From Gp6-AA40 sp036802945 (GTDB taxonomy: Bacteria; Acidobacteriota; Vicinamibacteria; Vicinamibacterales; UBA2999): a stretch of 64,000 nucleotides of DNA. Below, piece after piece: positions 1-8,943 of this stretch; position 1 is the stretch's first letter, and every line of letters begins with the position of its first letter. The translations under genes were made by a program, and so were the position numbers. The stretch is from NCBI GenBank assembly GCA_036802945.1, contig DAIRVG010000011.1, forward strand, positions 1-64,000. The letters run 5' to 3'. The notes beneath the pieces are model-generated. The model did no database searches. It saw only the letters and a program-made list of their open reading frames with translations, and was not told the origin of the DNA.

Positions 1-203
1 GGATCTATGTCGAATCTGGGCACAGGTCCCCGCCAGGCAGGGTCCGCCTGGAACATTAGTGCGTAACCCGTCGGTTGCGTTGACGACTGTTCGGGCGCCG
101 TCGCCTGCACTGCGGCCGGCGCGGTGCTGCACCCAGTCTGTCCCATGCCCATCGCGACGGCGAGTGCGAGGAAACTCGTGGCGGTCGGAATTCTGCGTCT
201 CAT
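1..203 (-). CDS. Partial secreted/lipoprotein gene, 5' end only
   Basis: The first 67 codons of a minus-strand gene that runs off the left edge. An ATG at 203 is preceded by AAGGAG at a normal distance. The N-terminus is basic (MRRR), followed by a hydrophobic stretch and a Cys at about residue 25 (GQTGC), which resembles a lipoprotein signal, although the -3 residue is atypical. The mature start, FQADPAWRGPVP, resembles the opening of the NHL-propeller proteins elsewhere in this window (FQVDRAWPKIPNN), so it may be another such propeller. That is a guess from a short stretch. It is divergent from the amidohydrolase at 291, with 87 bp between. Confidence 0.6.
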   Translation of the reverse strand, partial: MRRRIPTATSFLALAVAMGMGQTGCSTAPAAVQATAPEQSSTQPTGYALMFQADPAWRGPVPRFDID

Positions 204-290
204 CGCCGTCTCCTTGTTGTGCGTGATGTCGGAAACCACCGTCATCTGCGGAGGCTAGGGACAGCCGAAAGGATTCATATACTAAGGTGT

Positions 291-1238
291 ATGTTGACTC
301 GGCGCCAGGCCCTCATTCGTGCCGCCGCCGCTGGCGCCGGCGCGCTCGTGCGAGGCGCGAGTGATGCGTTTGCTGCCGCTGCGCAACAAACGTTTCCACC
401 TGCCTCACAGCCCGCCACCCCTGTGAACTTCGCAGTGCCGCCGGGCGCCTCCGATTGTCATCTGCACATCGTCGATCCGCGGCGTTTTCCGTTCGCTGAA
501 AGTGCGGGGCGCGAATCGGCCTCGGTCGAGCAATCGCGTGCGCTGCATCGAGCTCTGCACATTGATCGCGTCGTGCTGATCCAATCGGGCTCCTACGGTG
601 CCGACAACAGCTGTCTGCTCGACGCGCTGCAGCGGCTTGGCTCGAGGGCGCGCGGCGTCGTCGTTGTGACTGACAAGACTTCTGATGCGCAACTCGATGA
701 GTGGGATCGCGTCGGCATTCGCGGCACGAGGCTCTCAGGTGGCGAAGGCATCAGCGCTTCGCCTGACGACCGCAAGCGTCTGCAGGCAGCAGTTCAACGG
801 CTCGCCGGGCGCCAGTGGCATGTCAACACCGCAGTTCAGTTCTCGGCGCTTGAAGGCCTCCAGGACGTGCTCATGGTATCCCCAGTGCCCGTGGTCATCG
901 ACCACTTCGCTGCGGCTCAGGCATCGCGCGGCGTCCAGCAACCTGGTTTCGAGGTGTTGCTGAACCTCGTCCGATCGGGCCGGATTTACCTCAAACTTTC
1001 GAGAGAGCACAACATTTCGACACAGGCGCCGGATTATCCGGACGTCGCACCTCTCGCCAGGGCGCTGATCGCCGCGAACCCGCAGCGCATTCTATGGGCC
1101 ACGGACTGGCCGCACGTCAACGGGCCCAAGGGAGTGGATGACGGCCGTATCTTCAACCAGTTCGCGTCCTGGGTTCCGGATCCTGCGCAGCGCAAGACGG
1201 TATTGGTGGACAACCCCGCCCGGCTCTACGGATTCTGA
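291..1238 (+). CDS. Amidohydrolase family 2 protein (Tat-like signal)
   Basis: A metal-dependent hydrolase of the Amidohydro_2 TIM-barrel type, the family of 2-pyrone-4,6-dicarboxylate lactonase and related enzymes. The 315-residue protein has an RR-containing N-terminus (LTRRQALIRAAAAG), suggesting Tat export. The metal motif DCHLHIVDP lies near residue 55, VVIDHF is mid-protein, and the C-terminal ATDWPHVN near residue 270 is the usual metal/substrate Asp-Trp-Pro-His of this family. The start at 291 is chosen because AAGGTGT precedes it and the Arg pair then falls at residues 4-5; a longer reading from 219 would add residues unlike a leader. The substrate cannot be told from sequence. Confidence 0.8.
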   Translation: MLTRRQALIRAAAAGAGALVRGASDAFAAAAQQTFPPASQPATPVNFAVPPGASDCHLHIVDPRRFPFAESAGRESASVEQSRALHRALHIDRVVLIQSGSYGADNSCLLDALQRLGSRARGVVVVTDKTSDAQLDEWDRVGIRGTRLSGGEGISASPDDRKRLQAAVQRLAGRQWHVNTAVQFSALEGLQDVLMVSPVPVVIDHFAAAQASRGVQQPGFEVLLNLVRSGRIYLKLSREHNISTQAPDYPDVAPLARALIAANPQRILWATDWPHVNGPKGVDDGRIFNQFASWVPDPAQRKTVLVDNPARLYGF

Positions 1239-1323
1239 GGCGCTTCGCCCGAGCGAATGTGCATCCGAGAGGCGTGTCGTACGCTTGACGTCAAGTTCGC
1301 GAATTGGTAAGTTCGCGCCGGCT

Positions 1324-1386
1324 CACGCTCTTTATAGCTTTATAAGCCCACGCTCGCCCTTTTACGGCCCCACGCTCTTTTTATGG
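1324..1386 (+). repeat. Three imperfect direct repeats upstream of the TonB receptor
   Basis: The heptamer CACGCTC occurs at 1324, 1349 and 1371, each time followed within a few bases by a T-rich run ending in TAT or TAC. The spacing is 25 and 22 bp. It lies about 100 bp ahead of the receptor start. It could be a regulatory site or chance sequence; nothing else is seen in the 1239-1487 interval. Confidence 0.3.
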
Positions 1387-1487
1387 ACCGGCTCTCGTTC
1401 CAGACTCGGAGCTCCGAGTTAGGCCCGACGTCTCCTGTAGGTTACCGAGCCCTTCGTTTGGAGGGACGGGTGTAAGTGAGGAGAGAT

Positions 1488-4400
1488 ATGAAGCGACGTA
1501 CCGGCTGTTGGTTGTGCCATGCGTGTGTCCTCGTCACGTGGATGATGCTGATGACCTCGTCTTTGGTCTTCGCGCAGGCCACGAGCACTTTTAACGGCCG
1601 GGTCCTCGATCAGGGGGACGCGGTCCTGCCGGGAGTGACGGTCACCGCGATCAACGCGAACACCGGCGTGGCCCGTACCACGGTCACCAACGGAGAAGGC
1701 GTGTACAGCATGCCGGGGCTCGAGGCCGGGGTCTACGACGTCAAGACGGAGCTGCAGGGATTCGGCCCGGCGGCGCGGAATCGCGTGACGCTGGGGCTCA
1801 ACACGACGATCACGCTCGACTTCAAGCTCGCCGTGTCCGGTGTGCAGGAGACGCTCACCGTGACGGGCGATGCCCCGCTGATCGAGACCACGCAATCGAA
1901 GTTTGCGTCGAGCATCGAAACGAAGGAGCTCGAGAATCTGCCGATGATCACGCGCAGCGTCAACGGGATGCTGGCGCTGCTGCCCGGCGCGTCGCCGATG
2001 ACGCCGACCGATTCGACCAAGCGGAATGTCGGGAGCGTCTCCTACGGCGGGAACTCGGGCACGAGCATGAGCGTGAGCGTTGACGGCGCGGACAACCGCG
2101 ACAACCGGCAGGGCGCAACGCTGATGAACTTCACGCTCGAGAGCCTCGAACAATTCCAGCTCGCCACGAGCCAGTTCAGCGCGGCGGACGGTAAAACGGG
2201 CGGCGTCGCGGTCTCGATGATGACCAAGTCGGGGACCAACCTGTTCCACGGCTCGGGGTTTCTCTATGCGCGTGACAAGGCGCTGACCGCGAAGGACTAC
2301 TTCACGGCGCGTGACGGCCGGGACGAAGTCCCCTTCAACCGGCAGCAGTGGGGCGGGTCGCTCGGCGGTCCGCTGGTGCGCAACCGGATGTTCTTCTTCG
2401 GCGCGTTCGAATTCGTCAACCAGCAAACCAGCGTGCCTGTGCCGGACCGTCAGTTCAACGAGTTGGAGCTGCTCGTGGGCGCAACGGCCGCCGGGAAGTT
2501 ACCGGCCGGGCTGGTCAATCCGAAGCATCCCCGTTTCGGCGAGACGCCGACGCACCTCACGATGTACTCGCTGAAGACCAACCTGCAGCTCTCGAACACG
2601 CAGTCGCTGATGGGACGTTATGCGGGCCAGGCGGACTCGCAGTGGAACAACGAGTTCACCACGCCGGCCAACGATGTTCGTGAGCCGGCGGACCAGTTCC
2701 AGCATTTCTGGAGCGCCGTCGTCCAGCACGGCTGGGTGCTTGGCAACAGCGGCCTGAACCAGCTCACCGGGCACGTGAATCACAACGACCGCCTGACCGA
2801 TGTGCACAGTGTGATCACGGGCGAGCACTACGACAGGGACTTCCCCAACGTGAACTTCTTCCCGCCGCGCCTGTCGTTCCCGACGGTCAACACCGGGGCG
2901 GGCGGATCCTCTGGAAATGTCACGGACTACGAGATGGTCCAGATCCGCGACGATGTGTCGGTGCTCGCCGGGAACCACGCCTTCAAGTTTGGCGGGAACT
3001 ACGAATACTCGTTCCGCCTGGGGGTCCTGAACGGGAACGAACATTTCGCGACGATCACGTTCTTCGATGATCCGTCGGTGATCCTCAGCAACAGCAACGG
3101 CCGCTATCCGCAGGGCTTTCAGACGCCCGGGATCGTGTCGCGCTGGCAGCAAGCCAACGGCGGCGCCTTCAACGGGTCAGGGTCGTGGGCGAACTCCCGC
3201 AGGAACATGAGCCAGGTCTCCGGGTGGTTCCAGGACGACTGGCGAACGACGTCGAAACTGACGCTGAATCTGGGCGTCCGCTACGATGTGGACCTCAACT
3301 ACCTGGATCAGGAACACAACGCGAACAACGCGACGAGGCAGGTGTTGGAGGCCATCGGGAATCCGTACGCGGGGAGTCCAAAGACGCAGTACAAGGACAT
3401 CTCGCCGCGCGTCGGATTCGCGTACGACCTGGGCGGCGATGGGCGGCGGGTGCTGCGCGGCGGCTACGGCCTCTACTTCGATTCGCACCTGTCTCACGTG
3501 ATCACCGACATCATGTCGCAGAACTTCCGCCCGCTGAACGCGCTGGCCGTCCTGACGAATACGGCGATTGGCGTTGGCCAGCTGGCCGGCTATCGCGTCG
3601 GGATCGATCCGTTCCCGGCGCAGCCGACGGAAGGAAATTCGTTGCCGCTCAACTCCGCCGGGCAATGGCTGGGTCCGGACGTGGTCAATCCCCGCGTGCA
3701 CCACCTGCACGCCGGTTACGCCCACGCCATCGGGGCGACGAGCATGGCTTCCGTCGACTACACGCACGAAATGGGGAGGAGAGGGCTCATGTCGGTGAAC
3801 CTCAGTCCCCTGGTCAGGGGCACGCGGCTGTTGGCCCCCGACTTCACCCGGGTCTTCGGGCGGCCTGATGTGCTCAGCGCGGTGAACGTCAAGACGTCGG
3901 TCGGCGAGTCCCAGATTGATCTGCTCACCTTCAAATTCCAGCGGCGCCTCCCGCGTACGACGCTGCAGGCGCACTACACGCTCGCGCGGGCCTACGCGTA
4001 TGGCGGTTCGTGGGCGGCTCGCGCCGGAGGGGGTACGCCGCAGGATGCACTGGATCCGTTGGGACCGGGTGAGTGGGGGCCGACGGGACAGGACGAGCGT
4101 CATCGCCTCGTGGCCACTGGCGTATTCGAGTTGCCGGCCGGCATCCAGCTCTCGCCCGTGTTCCAGGTGGCCAGCGCCCGCCCGTACAACCTGACGGCCG
4201 GCGCCGACCTGAACGCGGACGGAAACAACAACGATCGGTGGATCGATCCAGCGACTGGCAAGCAGGTGTCGATCAACACGGCACGAGGCGACTCGACGGT
4301 GGTCCTGGACCTGCGAGGGACGAAGTTCTTCGCGCTGGGGGGTGAGCGGCGGATTGGCGTGTTTGCCGAAGCCTTCAACCTTCTCAATAATGCCAACTTC

Positions 4401-4517
4401 GGCGGGGGTTATACGGGCAACGGCCGGAGCGTGCTGTTCCGTCAGCCCTCCGGGAGTTTGATTCCAGGGATCGGGTATCCACGCACGTTGCAGCTGGGTG
4501 CCAGGTTCCTGTTCTGA
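1488..4517 (+). CDS. TonB-dependent receptor, Oar-like, with carboxypeptidase-regulatory domain
   Basis: An outer-membrane TonB-dependent receptor of 1009 residues, probably importing or binding oligomers or siderophore-like ligands. In order: signal peptide ending near FAQA; a carboxypeptidase regulatory-like (Cna-B type) domain at about residues 30-115 (FNGRVLDQGDAVLPGVTVT); a plug domain (ETLTVTGDAPLIET, then SVDGADNRDNRQG); and a long beta-barrel containing the GGSLGGPLVRNRMFFFGAFE segment typical of acidobacterial Oar-type receptors. The protein ends in LGARFLF, a terminal Phe as expected for Bam-dependent barrels. GAGGAGAG at 1478 precedes the ATG at 1488, which decides the start over an in-frame GTG 12 bp upstream. 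No SusD partner lies next to it. Confidence 0.93.
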   Translation: MKRRTGCWLCHACVLVTWMMLMTSSLVFAQATSTFNGRVLDQGDAVLPGVTVTAINANTGVARTTVTNGEGVYSMPGLEAGVYDVKTELQGFGPAARNRVTLGLNTTITLDFKLAVSGVQETLTVTGDAPLIETTQSKFASSIETKELENLPMITRSVNGMLALLPGASPMTPTDSTKRNVGSVSYGGNSGTSMSVSVDGADNRDNRQGATLMNFTLESLEQFQLATSQFSAADGKTGGVAVSMMTKSGTNLFHGSGFLYARDKALTAKDYFTARDGRDEVPFNRQQWGGSLGGPLVRNRMFFFGAFEFVNQQTSVPVPDRQFNELELLVGATAAGKLPAGLVNPKHPRFGETPTHLTMYSLKTNLQLSNTQSLMGRYAGQADSQWNNEFTTPANDVREPADQFQHFWSAVVQHGWVLGNSGLNQLTGHVNHNDRLTDVHSVITGEHYDRDFPNVNFFPPRLSFPTVNTGAGGSSGNVTDYEMVQIRDDVSVLAGNHAFKFGGNYEYSFRLGVLNGNEHFATITFFDDPSVILSNSNGRYPQGFQTPGIVSRWQQANGGAFNGSGSWANSRRNMSQVSGWFQDDWRTTSKLTLNLGVRYDVDLNYLDQEHNANNATRQVLEAIGNPYAGSPKTQYKDISPRVGFAYDLGGDGRRVLRGGYGLYFDSHLSHVITDIMSQNFRPLNALAVLTNTAIGVGQLAGYRVGIDPFPAQPTEGNSLPLNSAGQWLGPDVVNPRVHHLHAGYAHAIGATSMASVDYTHEMGRRGLMSVNLSPLVRGTRLLAPDFTRVFGRPDVLSAVNVKTSVGESQIDLLTFKFQRRLPRTTLQAHYTLARAYAYGGSWAARAGGGTPQDALDPLGPGEWGPTGQDERHRLVATGVFELPAGIQLSPVFQVASARPYNLTAGADLNADGNNNDRWIDPATGKQVSINTARGDSTVVLDLRGTKFFALGGERRIGVFAEAFNLLNNANFGGGYTGNGRSVLFRQPSGSLIPGIGYPRTLQLGARFLF

Positions 4518-4582
4518 CACTATAGAGGACGCCGGCCGTGGCGGTCGGCGTCTCAACACGTTTGGTTGTGGGGGATACGCTC

Positions 4583-5407
4583 ATGCGTCTGATTCGACTG
4601 ATTCCGGCGGTGTTCATCGTGTTGATGTCGGGACCTGCCTTCGCCCAGGAGTGGATCGACTATACGAGTCGGGTAGACATGTTCAGTGTCAATTTCCCGA
4701 GTGAACCGAAGGTGCAGGACATCCCCTATACCTCGTTGTTCGGTGCCACGTTCCCGGCGCGCGTGTACAGCGTCGAGGTTCCCCCGAGCCGCTACTACAA
4801 AGGCACGAGCCGCTACTCCGTCACAGTGGTCGATTACACCGACGCCAGGCGCATCGACACGGAGCGAGCCAAGAACTGCAACCCGGACGCCCAGAGCTCC
4901 TGCGCGGGAACAGATGACGACGGCGCTCAGGGTCCTGGAGGCTATAAGTATGACGTGCGCGGCGCGATCGACTTTGCGACAGAGAAGATCCTGATACGGG
5001 ACGCCAAGGTGACGCAGTTCGGGTGGGCGGTCAAGGATTTGATCGAAGGACATGAGATCCAACTCACCAACAACGCCGATCGATCCCGCACCTTCGTCGC
5101 GATCCACATGCATCAGGATCGTCTCTATGTCTTCGAGGCAACGGTACCGGCGGGTGCGCCGGAGCCGGGGATTTTTCAGCAGTCTCCGCGATTCCTCGAC
5201 AAGGAAGGGCGGAGCGTTCGCTATACCTCGATCTACACGAACGGATTCCCAGCGACCCGCACCGGCGGTGGGCGGGGCCAGGGCGCAGCCCCCCAAGGGC
5301 AGGGCGCAGCCCCCCAAGGGCAGGGCGCAGCCCCCCAAGGCCAGGGCGCAGCCCCCCGAGGACAGGGTGCAGCCCCGCAAGGCCAAGCCCCACCTGCAGG
5401 TAGATGA
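4583..5407 (+). CDS. Secreted protein of unknown function with C-terminal GQGAAPQ repeats
   Basis: A 274-residue protein with a clear signal peptide (MRLIRLIPAVFIVLMSGPAFA). The body begins EWIDYTSRVDMFSVNFPSEP, a pattern seen in periplasmic proteins of the 'NFPxEPxVxxxxY' kind, and contains a four-Cys/Asp segment (NCNPDAQSSCAGTDDDG). The C-terminus, from about residue 230, is a low-complexity tail of five heptapeptide repeats (GQGAAPQ) followed by a Pro/Ala end. It lies 65 bp after the TonB receptor in the same direction and may be co-transcribed. The function is not recognised. Confidence 0.75.
   Translation: MRLIRLIPAVFIVLMSGPAFAQEWIDYTSRVDMFSVNFPSEPKVQDIPYTSLFGATFPARVYSVEVPPSRYYKGTSRYSVTVVDYTDARRIDTERAKNCNPDAQSSCAGTDDDGAQGPGGYKYDVRGAIDFATEKILIRDAKVTQFGWAVKDLIEGHEIQLTNNADRSRTFVAIHMHQDRLYVFEATVPAGAPEPGIFQQSPRFLDKEGRSVRYTSIYTNGFPATRTGGGRGQGAAPQGQGAAPQGQGAAPQGQGAAPRGQGAAPQGQAPPAGR
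5276..5380 (+). repeat. Tandem 21-bp repeat, five copies, in coding sequence
   Basis: Five consecutive 21-bp units encode GQGAAPQ, GQGAAPQ, GQGAAPQ, GQGAAPR, GQGAAPQ. The second and third units are identical and the others differ by one to three bases. The period is a multiple of three, so copy-number change would not shift frame. The tail is probably a flexible linker. Confidence 0.9.
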
Positions 5408-5457
5408 TTGCCGGTTAAGCCGGATGAGCGGTGTCGAGACGCGATGAGGAGCGCGCG

Positions 5458-5991
5458 ATGAGTGCGAAGGCCGGCCGGGTGTTTCTGATTCCGGTATGTG
5501 TCGTCGTCTTCGCGGCAGGCGTGGCCCTGTACGGGCAACAGCCAGCGGGGAGTCGCTTCGTTGACGGTGGACGGTTCGTCCGCGACACGCAGAACAACCT
5601 GATGTGGGAGAAGAAGGACACCGCGGGAGGCCTCCACGACGTGAACAAGACCGTCACCTGGTGCGAGGCGACCGGGAATACCGAGGGCTTGTGTGTTGGC
5701 GCCTCGTCTTGGATCGCACAGGTGAACGCGGAGAAGTTCGCGGGGTTCACTGACTGGCGGGTGCCGACCGTCAAAGAGCTGCTCACGCTCGTCGACAAGA
5801 CCGCAGCGAAGTGCGGGACGGGTGCGCCCTGTATCAGCCCGATCTTCGGCTCGACGAAGGCGTTCCGGTACTGGGCGTCCGACGATCCGCGCCGAACGTC
5901 ACGAGGGACCGTGGACTTCTACCTCGGCGACGCGCAGAACGACTTTCAGCGTAACCAGTTCCAGGTGCGCGCGGTGCGCACCGCGCCATAG
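5458..5991 (+). CDS. DUF1566 (Lcl) domain secreted protein
   Basis: A 177-residue protein with an N-terminal hydrophobic signal (VFLIPVCVVVFAAGVALYG) and one DUF1566/Lcl domain. Diagnostic segments are DTQNNLMWEKKD near residue 45, FTDWRVPTVKELLTLVD near 98, FRYWASDDP near 140 and the terminal FQVRAVRTAP. Such domains occur in secreted lectin-like or adhesion-associated proteins; no enzymatic role is known. Four Cys could form disulphides. GAGGAG at 5446 supports the ATG at 5458. It lies 50 bp after the repeat-tailed secreted protein, probably in the same transcript. Confidence 0.8.
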   Translation: MSAKAGRVFLIPVCVVVFAAGVALYGQQPAGSRFVDGGRFVRDTQNNLMWEKKDTAGGLHDVNKTVTWCEATGNTEGLCVGASSWIAQVNAEKFAGFTDWRVPTVKELLTLVDKTAAKCGTGAPCISPIFGSTKAFRYWASDDPRRTSRGTVDFYLGDAQNDFQRNQFQVRAVRTAP

Positions 5992-6038
5992 CGGGTGTGA
6001 AAGATTCCGAAACCGCGTTTTGATCTTTGGAGGGTGGT

Positions 6039-6431
6039 ATGCAGTTCAAGTTTCTAGGTCTCGTGGGCGCCTGTGCGGTCTGTTTGGCGCTGCCGGTGTG
6101 GGCGCACCACTCGCATCAGAACTACGCGGTCTCGGATTTCAAGGTACTCGAGGGCAAGGTCACGGAGGTGCATCTCCTGAACCCGCATTCCTGGGTCTAC
6201 ATCGAGGTCATGGACGAGAAAGGCCAGCCAGTGTTGTGGGCGCTGGAAGCCACCGGACCAGGTGGCCTCCAGAGGAACGGCATCAAGCGCGAGGACCTCA
6301 AGCCGGGTGACACCGTGAAGGTGCGGTGTCACGCGCTCAGGGACGGCAGCCCCGGCTGCCTGCTCGGCTTTCTCACCCCCACGCACGGAGACATTGCGCG
6401 CGGCCACGGCGTCGAGAAGGAGTGGGACTGA
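6039..6431 (+). CDS. DUF6152 family small exported protein (copy 1)
   Basis: A 130-residue exported protein with signal peptide MQFKFLGLVGACAVCLALPVWA and a mature start of HHSHQNY. The family signature is the His-rich N-terminus after cleavage, then GKVTEVHLLNPHSWVYIEV and LKPGDTVKVRCHALRDG. The 'NPHSW' segment and the OB-like beta pattern are shared with two other intact copies in this window (16964-17359 and 49372-49755). The His-His at the mature N-terminus suggests metal binding, but this is not proven. GGAGGGTGGT precedes the ATG at 6039. Confidence 0.85.
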   Translation: MQFKFLGLVGACAVCLALPVWAHHSHQNYAVSDFKVLEGKVTEVHLLNPHSWVYIEVMDEKGQPVLWALEATGPGGLQRNGIKREDLKPGDTVKVRCHALRDGSPGCLLGFLTPTHGDIARGHGVEKEWD

Positions 6432-6657
6432 ATTAGCAGCGTCCCCGTAAACGGAGCGACTCTCGGTGCCTGTCAGCGTTCGTTGGCGGGGGCGCTCGGG
6501 CTGCCTCCCGAGTTCCGGGGGCCAGTGTACGTCTTGATCTTCATCGGCCTCGATTGCGGGGCTTTCCATCATCTGCCAGTTGTCACGGACTCGAGTTGTC
6601 CGGCGGCGAATGCGACATACACATATTCTGGAATACCGTGACCGGTCGTTTTGACTG

Positions 6658-7089
6658 GTGGCGTCAGTGATCGGTGCTGAACCGGAACGTAATCGGATCG
6701 TACAGGCCATAGAACAGGCGATGCGTTCATTCGAAGCCGCTGAACGCGCGCTCGACGCCGACGGTCTCATTCGCCACTTTGCTGACGTGCCAGGTTTTCA
6801 TGTCTACAACGATGGTGTGCTGTTGTCGTACGAGGCCATGACGGCCGGCGTTCGGAGCGCCTTTCCCACTCTACGCTCGATCGATGGCGGGTTCAGCAAC
6901 GTGCAGGTCATGGTTCTTGCGCCTGATGCCGCGCTGGTGACTTCGAAATTCCAGGAGACTGTAACCGATGGCGCTGGAGCGCAGATGCGGCAACATGGTG
7001 CGGCGTCTTGGCTATGGCAACACGTCGATGGAGAGTGGCGAATCGTATTTGGCCATGTCGACCATTACCCCGACAATGTCTCAGGATGA
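6658..7089 (+). CDS. NTF2-like / SnoaL-type protein
   Basis: A 143-residue protein with no signal peptide and the alpha+beta cone pattern of the NTF2-like superfamily (DUF4440/SnoaL). It has an N-terminal helix ending in AERALDADGLIRHFADVPGFHVYNDG, a central strand set, and the closing WLWQHVDGEWRIVFGHVDHYP. Members are small ligand-binding enzymes or accessory proteins, so no substrate is inferred. The GTG at 6658 is taken as start; no strong ribosome site precedes it. The 226 bp before it contain no recognisable gene. Confidence 0.65.
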   Translation: MASVIGAEPERNRIVQAIEQAMRSFEAAERALDADGLIRHFADVPGFHVYNDGVLLSYEAMTAGVRSAFPTLRSIDGGFSNVQVMVLAPDAALVTSKFQETVTDGAGAQMRQHGAASWLWQHVDGEWRIVFGHVDHYPDNVSG

Positions 7090-7174
7090 TGAGCGTGTGA
7101 GGATCGCTGTGGATGCGAGAGAGCATCCGGCGCTTGTTGTATGCTTCCGGCCACCCACTTCAAGGAGGCTGTTC

Positions 7175-8851
7175 GTGCGCCTGTGCCTCTCGTCCGTGAT
7201 CCTTGCGGCCCTGCTCGTTGCAGGATTGACGCCGGCATCGGCGCAAGAGATCGACACGATTCTTGTCAACGGGAAAATCCTGACGGTCGATCCTCAGTTC
7301 GCAGTCCGCAGCGCGCTCGCTGTACGCGAAGGGAAGATCGTCGCATTGGGGAACGACCCGGATGTTCGCAGGCTCGCGGGGCCGAAGACGCGCACGATCG
7401 ATCTCCAGGGACGAACGGTCATTCCCGGGCTGATCGATTCCCACATGCACGCGACCCGCGCCGCCCTGAGCTTCAGCACAGAAGTGAATTGGATTGGCGC
7501 TGCGTCGCTCGCCGACGCATTGAATCGCGTTCACGAGGCTTCGCTGAGAGCGAAGCCCGGTGGATGGCTGATCGTCGCGACGCCTCCAGCTACGCTCGAC
7601 ACGTTCAAGGAACGCCGTCGTCCAACTCAGGCGGAACTCGTCGCCGCCGCGCCAAACCATCCGGTGTACGTGCAGCTCGCATACGGGTGGGCGATGATGA
7701 CTCCGCTCGCCCTCAAAGCGCTGAACATCAACGGCGACGCCGATCTGCCGAAGGGAAACACGCTGGAACGGAACGCTGACGGCAAATTCACAGGAGCTGT
7801 CACGGGCAATCTGGTCGAACTGTTCGACCGTCTCCCGAAGCCGACGTTCGACGAGCAGGTCACCGGAACGAAAGCGTTCTTCCGCGAGCTCAATCGACTG
7901 GGCCTGACGGGCGTCGTCGACCCGGGCGGCAACAACGTGACACCGCGCGAGTATCAGGCGCTGTTCAAGGTCTGGCGCGACGGACAGCTCACGCTGCGGG
8001 TGGCCTACAGTCTGTGCGGTATGACAGATGGCTCCGAATTCGCCGAATACCAGAACTACCTCGCGATGATGCCGCAGGCGTTCGGCAACGACATGCTGCA
8101 TTTCAACGGCCTTGGCGAGCGGGTCACCTGGGCGATGAATGGGATCAACGGCATCCCTCCGGCTGCCGACAAAGAGAAGTACTACGAGATCGTGCGGTGG
8201 GCCGCGCAGCGAGGCCTGACCGTGACGATGCACTGGAACACCGAGGCAAATGTCGACCAGCTCCTGGGCATCTGGGAGCGGGTCAACAAGGAAGTCTCCA
8301 TTGCCCCATTGAGGTGGACGATTGCCCACCTCAACGACGCGTCGCCGCAGACGCTTCAGCGCATGAAGGCGCTTGGAATCGGCTGGACCGTGCAGGACGC
8401 GATGTACAACTCAAGTGACGACGTCCTCAAGCGCGACGGAGGCGAGCGCGTTCGTCGTCAGCCGCCGGTCATGACCGGCAGCAAAATCGGTGTCGTGATT
8501 GGAGCTGGTACTGACGCTCACCGGGTCTCCACCTACAACCCGTTCACCGTCCTCCAATGGTTCCTTGACGGGAAAAACGCGGGTGGCACTGTACTCCGCG
8601 GACCCGAGGAGACGCCGAGCCGTGGTGACGCCCTTCGTTTCTACACAGCTGGCAGTGCCTGGGTCTCGCATGACGAGGGCACGCGAGGCTCGCTCGAGGT
8701 CGGCAAGTTCGCCGACCTTGCCGTGTTGACGAAGGACTACATGAGCGTGCCGGTCGATCAGATTGGCGGAATCGAATCGCTGCTGACGATGGTTAGCGGC
8801 AAGGTTGTGTACGCCGCCGGACCGTACAAGGCGCTCGACGGCGTCCGCTGA
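7175..8851 (+). CDS. Exported amidohydrolase (Amidohydro_3, YtcJ-like)
   Basis: A 558-residue metal-dependent amidohydrolase with signal peptide (RLCLSSVILAALLVAGLTPASAQ). It starts with the composite beta-sandwich sequence DTILVNGKILTVDP, followed by GRTVIPGLIDSHMHATRA (HxH metal ligands near residue 95), TVTMHWNTE and IAHLND mid-protein, GAGTDAHRV near 450, and GSLEVGKFADLAVL near the C-terminus, as in YtcJ/N-substituted formamide deformylase-like enzymes. The start is the GTG at 7175 because AAGGAGG sits six bases upstream and a clean signal peptide follows. An open frame extends 200 bp upstream through the preceding gene but has no ribosome site. Confidence 0.87.
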   Translation: MRLCLSSVILAALLVAGLTPASAQEIDTILVNGKILTVDPQFAVRSALAVREGKIVALGNDPDVRRLAGPKTRTIDLQGRTVIPGLIDSHMHATRAALSFSTEVNWIGAASLADALNRVHEASLRAKPGGWLIVATPPATLDTFKERRRPTQAELVAAAPNHPVYVQLAYGWAMMTPLALKALNINGDADLPKGNTLERNADGKFTGAVTGNLVELFDRLPKPTFDEQVTGTKAFFRELNRLGLTGVVDPGGNNVTPREYQALFKVWRDGQLTLRVAYSLCGMTDGSEFAEYQNYLAMMPQAFGNDMLHFNGLGERVTWAMNGINGIPPAADKEKYYEIVRWAAQRGLTVTMHWNTEANVDQLLGIWERVNKEVSIAPLRWTIAHLNDASPQTLQRMKALGIGWTVQDAMYNSSDDVLKRDGGERVRRQPPVMTGSKIGVVIGAGTDAHRVSTYNPFTVLQWFLDGKNAGGTVLRGPEETPSRGDALRFYTAGSAWVSHDEGTRGSLEVGKFADLAVLTKDYMSVPVDQIGGIESLLTMVSGKVVYAAGPYKALDGVR

Positions 8852-8943
8852 AACAGCATCGGCATCCCCGGGCGCTGCGCTCTGCGCGACGGTTGGTCAG
8901 ACCACTTGTAGGCGATGAAGCGACTGGAAGCGAGGGTGCAAAC

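Noticed and set aside
3177..4559. A 460-codon minus-strand open frame opposite the TonB receptor
   Set aside because: It is the mirror of a high-GC gene: Arg-rich, without domain motifs or a ribosome site. The same applies to the long minus-strand frames at 1419-2426, 7160-8329, 43618-45309, 52756-54411 and 62076-63473.
6622..6636. Possible operator TATTC-TG-GAATA upstream of the NTF2-like gene
   Set aside because: A short 5-bp half-site that could occur by chance. It does not match a complete LexA or other known operator, and no second copy was found.
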